A stretch of DNA of 64,000 nt from Undaria pinnatifida (lineage: Eukaryota > Sar > Phaeophyceae > Laminariales > Alariaceae): assembly GCA_012845835.1 (NCBI GenBank), contig JABAKD010000027.1:15224073-15288072 (forward strand), given 5' to 3'. Below are positions 55,880 to 64,000 of the stretch, piece by piece. The first letter of the stretch is position 1, and every line of letters starts with the position of its first letter. A program made the translations under genes and the position numbers. The notes under the pieces were generated by a model, which made no database searches, was not told where the DNA came from, and saw only the letters and a program-made list of their open reading frames with translations.

Positions 55880-58030
55880 ACGATGTGGGGATGCTCTCCC
55901 CCAGCGCATCACGGTCACTCACTACATCATCGCCCATCTACAGCCTTGCCGTGACTGTGACACATCTACTATCACCTGGTTTCACCCCAATCATGGCATG
56001 GTTTCGAGTCGAATCTATAGACACACCATCTACGTAGATCACTCCATACCAACATTAGCCCACCCTGATTAGCCGTAGATGCAGATCACAAGACCATCAG
56101 AGAGAGGATGTCAACAAAACATCCGGAAATTGGAGAGGGGGTCGAAGATAGATGCGGCTATTCGATTCAAACGAAAATGACGCTATAGATTCCCCGATAC
56201 CTCGTATTGAGGATAAGACAGACGCCTCATTGCAAGAGATGCAACCCTGTGATAGAGACCCGTAGATGTACCCTGAGACGATGGCCACACGATCGAGGAA
56301 GATACCAAACGCAGTAGTAGTGCTCGAAGTTTCCAAGTGCCACAACACACCTGTCCCACGTGAAATCTGCAGATTTATTGGGAACTGATGGGGTTTGATC
56401 AAACCCAATTTGTGATATGATCACCCAATAAAGGATAGTTGACACCAGAGAAAACGTGGATTACCTGTCAGCCCACAACCCCGGGGAGACAAACCACCAC
56501 GGTCAACCCGAAGCTGACCGACGACCCGCAGCCGCGAGGAGACCCTTTTCCACAGACCGACCTACTGTGCACGATGATCTCAGGGCAAGCTGCAGCAGTA
56601 TCCGTTTTACCATCAAGATGCAAAGTTAAATAATGCGAAACCCGGGGATGTATCCCGTACATCCCCTGACGGCCACAGAGACGTCTCGAGATCGGAAATG
56701 TACGTACGTTCAACCAGTCAGTAGCAATCGGCCTACGAAAACACAGGGGCGAGACCACTGAGCGCTAGGGTACGAACGGGAAAGACGTATAGACAAACAC
56801 GGAAACAAAGTCAAAAGGGAAAACAGGAACAGATGACACGCTGTGAAGGCCAGACTACTGTAGCAGGGCCTACAACGCGGGGCCAGAGGGGCGGGTGGTC
56901 GGGCCATTGGCTGAAAGACAAGAGAGAAAGTAAGGCACACTGCCTAAAACACTCTCGTCAGGGCCCGCAACATTGTGTAGTGGTACTCTGAGTGGGGGAT
57001 GCGTGGTTGGTCGGTGGTGGGAATCGTGCTCCTCATGGGTTCCGGTGCCCTTGTTTGGTCTCTCCTCGTGGCTCGCTGGATAGAATCAATGGCTTATACA
57101 TTTTTCCCTCTACATTGAACACTAAAAGACAGACATAACAGGGCTGCAGGGTGGCGCAGGGTAGAGCAAGTAGTGAGGTGTGGGGCGTCCTGCTTATCCC
57201 ATCATCGTCACCTACATTATTACCGCCCATCTGTGATGGCCTTGACGTGAGTGTGATATCATCTAATAATATTACGTGGTTTCACATCAACCATGACATG
57301 GTTTCACGCCGAATCTATAAACTATCCTTCTACGGAGGGCACTCCATTACGTTAGGCCCCCCTGAATAGTCGTAGATGCAGATCACATGGCAATCAAAGG
57401 ATGTCAACAAAACATCCAGAATTGGAAAGGGGATCCAAGATGCGGCTATTCGAAACAAACGAAAATGAGGCTATAGATTCCCCCACACCTCGCGATTATG
57501 AGGCTTAAAGGCCTCATTGCAAGATATACAACCCTATGATGACCGAGAAAGGGTATGTACCAACTGTATACCAGTAGCAATCGGCCTACGAAAACACGAA
57601 GGGCGCGGCCACTGAGCGCTAGGATGCGAAGTCCTGCCGCCGACGCAAATTGTAGTGGTACTCCGAGTGGGGGATGCGTGGTTGGTCGGTGGTGGGAAGC
57701 ATGCTCCTCATGGGTTCCGGTGCCCTTGTTTGGTCTCTCCTCATGGCTCGCTGGATAGACTCAAAAGCTCATACATTATTTCCTCTACATTGCACACTAA
57801 AAGACAGACATAACAGGGCTGCAGGGTAGCGCAGGGTAGAGCAGGCAGTGAGATTGTGGGGCGTCCTGCTTGTCCCATCATCGGAACCTACATTACCGCC
57901 CATCTATGATGGCCTTGACGTGAGTGTGACATCATCTACTTTCACGTGGTTTCACCTCAACCATGACATGGTTTCACGTCGAATCTATAAACTATCCTTC
58001 TACGGAGGGCACTCCATTACAATTGGACCT
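55880..58030 (+). repeat. Three dispersed copies of a 150-380 bp block
   Basis: CCCATCTA...GGTTTCAC...CATGACATGGTTTCACG...AATCTATAAACTATCC...TCCATTAC occurs at 55930-56050, 57190-57355 and 57870-58020. The first two continue through GATGTCAACAAAACATCC and AAATGAGGCTATAGATTCCC. GAGTGGGGGATGCGTGGTTG...GGTGCCCTTGTTTGGTCTCTCC is duplicated at 56990 and 57665. No frame is common to the copies. Confidence 0.65.
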
Positions 58031-58249
58031 GGAAGGCTGACGTGGAGTCATTGATCGAAAGGCAATAGAAATAACCAAGTGCGCTGAGAAGTAGGCTAGC
58101 GTGGGACCATTCGTCGAAAGGCAGACGAGAAAGAACCAGCAAACAAGCAAGGCACACTGCCGAGAACAATGTGCTGGGCTGCCGAAAACGATGTCAGGGT
58201 TCGCCACGTTGAACCTGGAAGGCTGACGTGGGGCCATTAATTAGTCGAA

Positions 58250-60982
58250 AGACAAAATAAAAATAACCAACACGCTGAGATGTAACGGAATCAGAAGCAG
58301 TAACGTGGAACCGGGGAGGTTAGCGTACACGGCCCTTGGCCGCACTGCAAAACGGAAACCCGAGTCTACCAAAACAAAGTCGCGAGGACGCGAAGAAGGA
58401 CAACAACACCGAAACAGTGGCACTGGGATAACCGAAACGGTGGTACTGGAGGCATGAGATACGTCGGAAAGCTGAAACGGGGCCTTAGAAGTTAGCTGGG
58501 TATAGTACTACCAGGAAAACAACAAAAACGCGGTGATTTCACCTGACCAAAGCAAGACGTAAGCAGAGACGAACAAACTGGATTATTGACACAGAAATGT
58601 GGATGATACTATCGGAAGCCAGATAGAGAGTCGATATCATGACACCTTGAGAGGCTAGATTATAAGGGGGAAAATGCCAGCAAACGTAGCAAGGCTATTC
58701 GACCATAATAATTAAGCAAGCCAAAATGGGGTCCACACGAAGATACTCGTGCACTGCAGCTTGAAGAAACTCTGGAAGTGTCTAGTTCCAGAAATAATGT
58801 AGGGAACAGATAAGACAACAAGAAGAAAGCCGTCGTAGCTATGCGCTGTACGTCGGAAACACGGGGTCGACAGCGTGGAGCAGCCCTGGGAGAGCAACCG
58901 GAAAAAAGTAGGGAAGAACAGAAAGTTTAGGCAAGTCGTGTCATAAGCACGTGCGGCAGCCTGAAAAAAGACATAGGGTCCGTATTAGCAAGAGACCTTG
59001 AGAGGGTATAGCTTGAAAAAAGCGAGCAGCATAGGTAGTAAATGGCAAAGTCATTCGTTTTAAATCGAGTGCGCTAAAAAAAAAAACATGAAAGGGGGTC
59101 GGCAGGAAACGACCTATTATTATGGTCTACGTGTATCAAATGGGAGTTATTCCACTTTTTGGGCCAAAGCAAGGTGGTTTCTGAGCTGTTCATCGACTGT
59201 ATGTAGTACAGTAGTAGTGTAATAGCAACATCTTGACCTCTCCAAGTGAGGTATCAATTCTGATAATAATTTGAGGTAGGAGCGTCGTAGGTGCATCAGG
59301 AATGGCGCGTAGATTTGTTGGTCGGATTGCGCGAGCGAATGCCTCCGAAGTCACGTTTCGGGGAGGAGGTAACTCTGTTATTAATAGGCGCTTTGAAACA
59401 TCCCCTCCACCCCTCTTGCCGCGTGATGGCTCCTGGGCTGTGAAGCCAAACTGGGGTCAAAACGTAGGACGCATGCGACAGGTACAAGGTATCATATGCC
59501 AAAAAGACAAGAGAAGATCGGAGGGCCAAGAAGGGACGGCATGACAGCTGTGAGCTGCACAGTCAGGACAGGCTGCAAAGCCAGGATGGAGGCCGGGTAC
59601 GTTGAATCCTAGGGCCAGGCATACATGCCGAAACAAACCAAGACAAACTGGTCGAGAGGAACAAGACCTGTTAGCTGCTAAGCCAGGAGGGAGGTCAGTG
59701 TCGTTGGACCCCAGGGGCAGGTACGACGACAAATAGAAAGCCAGAATGGAGGTACTAGGTACTTACTGTTGGACCGTTGGGACATGTGCGCCGAAAAAAG
59801 TAAAAAAAAAAAAAACAGTTGACAGGAACAAGACATGTTGACCACAAAGAAATCTAGAATGGAGGTCGGTACTGCTGAACCGCTGGGGCATGTACGCCAA
59901 AAATAGAGAAAAAAATTATAGTCCAGAGGAGGAACAGATCCCTCGGCTACAAAGCTAGAACGGGTCCGACAAGTAGGGGGGGGGGCTTGAGGGGGGGTAC
60001 AATCAATCATACAATTATAATAAGCGGCGTCAAGCAAAACCGAAAAAAATGGGCTGGAGAGCCAGCACGGGACCGCTAACATGGGACTTACGGGGACTCT
60101 CGACGTGAAGCCAGTGCAATGAGTGGTCGACAACGTGCGACCTCATCACGGTAGTAATAGCTGGAACGCCCCACTGGCTGGGGCTAATGTGCAACAAAGG
60201 TCTTTGTGGAAAAACGAATACGCCAAGACGAAAGAGGGAAGGACGACAACAAAAAAGAACTCGTGGCTCGCGAAAACAAAGAAAAACAACGCGGGAAGCA
60301 CCTATCCTATGCTATGTTGCCACCAAGCACATGGGATGAGGTGAAAACGAGATGATGGAAGACCATAGCATGGATGGATGGTAAGAAAACCATGGTCCGC
60401 CGGAGAAGCAAAAACACAAAGAAAGGCGAATATTCGTCGTGCTGTAGAAAAAAAAAAAAATGAAAGCATTCAAGTTGAACTTCAAAGCGAAAACGCGGTG
60501 GTGGTGATGATCATCAACAAAGGAACCAATAAATGCCGTATCTTGAACGCGATAAACAAGACAGAACTCATACTGTAATACTACGCGTAGCGCCAACAAC
60601 AATAAAGCGTTTTTGGATCCACGAGGATACAGGCAGACTTCTTGGGGGGTATATACGTATTGGAGGGCCACGAGATGATAATACTGACTCTACTGGTAGA
60701 TAGTTTGAGACAGCAGTACGGTCCAAAGCTAATACGCGCACTCTAACAGGAACAATTCACTAGCAATTTTCCCCCAGAAAATAAAGAAAAACACCTCGAG
60801 CAACGGTCGATAGCTGCGCGCATCTTTAACGGTCAAGGAACAAGCGTGCGTGCCCAGAAATGGTAACAAAAATAACAATAAAATAATGCCCTCGTGACAT
60901 GAAGAACACGCGAATACAAAAGGAAGGGCATACGTTTCAAGCATGCCCATACTGCTGTAGAGCAGAGAGACGGGACGGTATA
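58250..60982. other. Satellite-like, no gene recognised
   Basis: A- and G-rich on the plus strand with degenerate internal repeats; no exon structure on either strand. Confidence 0.5.
59540..60100 (+). repeat. Degenerate tandem repeat, about 110 bp period
   Basis: CCAGAATGGAGGTC, GTTGGACC, GGGGCATGTACGCCGAAAAA and ACAGGAACAAGAC recur four to five times. Together with 58030-58250 (GGAAGGCTGACGTGGGGCC, two to three times) this makes the region satellite-like. Confidence 0.65.
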
Positions 60983-61294
60983 CGGTCGCTCCGGTGGCGA
61001 ATCAGGTTATCCACGAGCCATAGGTCAGTTTCGTGAGTTCGAATCCCCCCGAGTGCATACCCGTATGTATAAATTCTTGGGGATTTTTCTTGTATTGTGC
61101 ACTAATTCGACTTGCGGAAAGCGCGAGAGCGTGAGTTAGCAACACTCGACGAAAAATCGACGAGCAGTGGGATTGCTGAACCCTATGCGCCATAAAAATT
61201 GAAGACAAGAACCGGGGGGGAGAAGGGACGACACCTGTGACTACGGCTTGTCCAGAAGCTGGAAAGTAAACGTGTGTGAAAAAAGAAAAAAAAA
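60983..61294 (+). mobile_element. tRNA-derived SINE, copy 3
   Basis: Starts CGGTCGCTCCGGTGGCG, with B box GAGTTCGAATCCCC. Five bases between the boxes are missing relative to the other copies. It ends in an A-rich tail with one G. No clear target duplication was found. Confidence 0.85.
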
Positions 61295-61485
61295 CGTTCC
61301 CATCCGGCACACGGTGCCGGGGGAAGAAAATTCAAGAAATAAATCATGTGACTGACACGAAGTTGCCAGGATATTGTGCTGTGATAAAAGCGAAAAGAGG
61401 ATTGGTTGTGGAGCAACGTAGGACTCAGGAATGCCACCAAACAGCAACAATATGGTGCAGGCAATATCATCTCTGCTAAAATAAA

Positions 61486-62204
61486 TGGGCCGTTCTTATC
61501 GGAGATATGAATTTCCTAAATTTCCTCTTTTTTTTCTTCAAGATTTCCATGAGAAAACGTCTGCATTATCATCGAGCGCGGGATTGTTTGCCTTTTTGCC
61601 CCTGATTTTTGAAAGCCGAGCCATAAAGCAAGACCGCCACCACCCACACCAGCAGTCACGCGCGTCGTCACACAGCAAGCATGAGCAAACATCCCGGAAG
61701 ACCGCAGAGGAAATCACCCAGGCCAAGTAGATTCGTGCAATCCGGCGACAGCAGCCCCTCCCTGGTGTCAGGAACATGCCGAGCACGACGAGGACACCAG
61801 CGATAGCCTTCTTCATGTTTTTGCGCCTCGTGTCTGGATAATTGGGAAGGCTGAATCGTTGTTTCGTCCGACTCGAGGATGAGTCCTCCAGAGGCCCAGG
61901 CCGCTTCCTTCCCTCGGCCATAATGTTGGACCACCCTGGTCAACGTTTAAATTAAACCCCATGGTCCCAGTGTTGAACCACGGCGCTTGTCGGATCACTA
62001 TTATTAATACCTTCGAAATATGGAAATCGACGACAGGATTTCCTAATTTTGTTATTGTTAACTTTTCCATTTTTTAGGGGGGGCTGAAGAATTTCACAAA
62101 TTATGACAGAACGCCTCCGTATTTTAAGACACATTTCACAAATATGGAAATTTAGGAAATTCAGGAAATTTACGACAAAAAAAGGTCTCCGATAAGAACG
62201 GCCC
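61486..62204. mobile_element. 720-bp TIR element with a 128-codon antisense frame
   Basis: Terminal inverted repeats GGGCCGTTCTTATCGGAGA (61486-61504) and TCTCCGATAAGAACGGCCC at the right, followed inward by GGAAATTTAGGAAATTC-like words at both ends. A minus-strand frame (61921-61538) inside the element includes a hydrophobic stretch (AIAGVLVVLGMFL), but matches no transposase I know. Part of it (GTCTGGATAATTGGGAAGG) recurs at 62803-62824 outside the element. Confidence 0.65.
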
Positions 62205-62400
62205 GATATACCTGGTATATATTTTCATACGAAAACTAGCATAATTTCATTGGCTAGTGCCATAATCCAGATAGAGGGGGGGTATCAGCTAACGTTTACC
62301 CCAAAAATGCTAGTGGGGCGCATGCACACGGTGGAAGCGAAGCTCAGGCTAAGCAAGGATCATGCGAAGCTACAACGGTTTCGCGGGTTGATATGTACTA

Positions 62401-62710
62401 CCGGTCGCCCCGGTGGCGTATCAGGTTATCCTCGAGCCTGGTATGGGTCAGTTTCGTGAGTTCGAGCCCCGCCGAGTGCATACCCGTATAAATTCGTTGG
62501 GATTTTTTCTTGTGCACAAATTGACTTGCGGAAAGCGCGAGAGCGTGAGTTAGCAACACTCGATGAAAAAATCGACGAGCAGTGGGGTTGCTGAACCTAT
62601 GCGCGATAAAAATTGAAGGCAAGAACCGGGGGGGAAGAACGGACGACACCTGTGACCACGGCCTGTCCAGAAGCTGGAAAGTAAAAGTGTGAGAAGAAAG
62701 AAAGAAGAAG
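62401..62710 (+). mobile_element. tRNA-derived SINE, copy 4, with target-site duplication
   Basis: Complete copy from CCGGTCGCCCCGGTGG to an AG-rich tail. It is flanked by an exact 8-bp direct repeat ATGTACTA at 62393-62400 and 62711-62718. This is the best evidence that the family moved by target-primed reverse transcription and that the element boundaries are right. Confidence 0.9.
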
Positions 62711-62999
62711 ATGTACTAAAAGTAAGCCTAGAGGGGGGTCGTAAGCAAACGTTGGACCAGGAGATACTGGCAAAAAGTTGATGGTGCCAGACCCTGGAAA
62801 GCTGTCTGGATAATTGGGAAGGCTGAATAGAGGAAAGAGTCGTTCCTATTATTGGAATCTAAGATACGAAAAAAAAAACATATGGTCCGTCCGGGACTAT
62901 TTTTCCAAAACAATCCCTGCAGCTAGGTAACATACATACGGGAAATTGAAATGAAAGAAAATGAACGCCCAACCGAGAAAGGGGGACTTGTGCAATGCG

Positions 63000-63475
63000 A
63001 TTAGGCGGAAAGAAGACAAACACAACGCCTCAAATAAACACCTGTGACATGCGTAGTGCAGAAAGCAGAAGAAACGCCAATGCAGATAACATATACCGGC
63101 ATACCACAGCAGTGAGAAGACGAACACAATATCTCAAATAAGCACCTATAAAGTACGTAGTGTAAAAGCAGAGGGAAAGCCAAGATAGATATACCACAGC
63201 GGTTTAAGAAACACACACGACGCCTGAATAAGCACCTACAGTATAACATACGTAGTGCAGAAAACAGGGCAAGGACCAAGACGGGTATACCACAGCGATT
63301 TGGTGGGCTGCAAAACAAGGCAGACTAAACCGGCGGAAAGAAGACGGAAATACAGCAGGTTTGCGGCGTAGTCACGAAAACGGGGTGAGCTAAACCGGCG
63401 GGAAGAAGGCGGAAATATCACAATATTTCGGCCTTGTTACGAAAGTGGGGCGAGCTAAACCGATGGCTGGAAGGC
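63000..63475 (+). repeat. Tandem repeats of about 108 bp and 70 bp
   Basis: CGTAGTGCAGAAA...CCAAGA...ATACCACAGC and CTCAAATAAGCACCTA recur three times (63000-63300). AAACCGGCGGAAAGAAG...GGGGTGAGCT recurs twice (63325-63470). Confidence 0.7.
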
Positions 63476-63808
63476 CAGAGTAGCACCCAGAAACAATCAC
63501 GCATATATGCATGCTGTTCAAAAGCGGGTCAAACGGAAACGTCAAGGCGAAGAAGAGGAACTTTGGAACTATCTGAAGAACAAAAAGGAAGCAAGACGCA
63601 CACCAAGCTTAAGAAACAAAGGGGAGGGGCAGCAGAACGAAAGGGTGGGTGCGACTGAACGCCAAAATACCCTGGCTGCAAATCTCCCTGTCGCGTGGCG
63701 TTGCAGACACGCCGATCCGAAGTTGATGCTCCGCAGGAGCCATCCCACGGTAGGGCCCCAGCATATTCTAAGAAATTTCTGAGCCCTAACAAGAGGAGCT
63801 CAATATCA

Positions 63809-63858
63809 ACATCATCATGATCATCATGATCATCACCATCATCATCACCATCATCACC
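63809..63858. repeat. (CAT)n microsatellite
   Basis: CATCAT units with CAC and GATCAT interruptions over 50 bp. Confidence 0.9.
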
Positions 63859-64000
63859 CCAAAAATGACTTCGAAGGCATTTGTTCGCGCAACCCGGCCA
63901 AGCGTCTATGCCCTATTAATAGTCCTAAAAACACATTACACTCGTAAATATATTGGACTAACCGTTAGTTCCTCGCTTGAAGGACTCAACCGCACTCCAG

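Noticed and set aside
1-64000. CRISPR arrays, bacterial operons, prophage or plasmid features
   Set aside because: No regular direct repeats with unique spacers, no ribosome-binding-site-led gene strings, and the real genes are spliced.

Overview
This window looks like nuclear DNA of a repeat-rich, intron-rich eukaryote. There are no bacterial operons. Two genes can be assembled from spliced exons with GT/AG borders, long introns (up to about 4 kb) and matching phases. Two identical nuclear-type tRNA-Thr genes are present, and most of the rest is transposable-element debris, microsatellites and homopolymer runs. A stramenopile, and more specifically a brown alga, is my best guess. It rests on balanced base composition, GTGAGT-type donors, very long introns, CAG/CTG- and G/C-run-rich DNA, and a fungal-type Zn2Cys6 factor in a genome whose introns are far too long for a fungus. 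The assignment is inference.

Layout. 1-5.3 kb: mostly non-coding, with one SINE (2.8-3.1 kb). 5.3-8.5 kb: a cysteine-rich exon, a 700-bp terminal-inverted-repeat element, and a two-exon 3' gene end whose intron holds a small LTR (TRIM) element. 8.5-17.8 kb: no gene recognised; it carries a 279-bp TIR element, a tandem structured repeat with a poly(A) tail, two tRNA-Thr(UGU) genes, and a 1.6-kb palindrome made of two head-to-head elements. 17.8-29.9 kb: a complete seven-exon enoyl-CoA hydratase gene (299 aa, probably mitochondrial beta-oxidation or amino-acid catabolism). Its 3.2-kb intron 5 contains decayed copies of both neighbouring exons. 30-41.7 kb: non-coding, with minisatellites, tandem repeats, LINE 3' ends and small MITEs.

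41.7-49.5 kb: a minus-strand four-exon gene for a Zn2Cys6 binuclear-cluster transcription factor. Its introns hold a 5'-truncated LINE (reverse transcriptase C-terminus, broken), a hAT-like GGGTC-rich element and microsatellites. 50.8-55.7 kb: another LINE end, a large poly-C/poly-G inverted repeat, a second hAT-like element and a second SINE. 55.7-64 kb: degenerate tandem repeats, two more SINEs (one with clear target-site duplications) and a 720-bp TIR element.

The genes do not form a pathway; they are isolated host genes in a transposon landscape. The main signals are the exon relics in the hydratase intron, the TRIM element with a tRNA-like arm, a SINE family with internal Pol III boxes, a LINE family ending in (AAC)n, an unnamed structured repeat ending in a short hairpin plus poly(A), and a roughly 70-bp core sequence present at least 14 times in both orientations.
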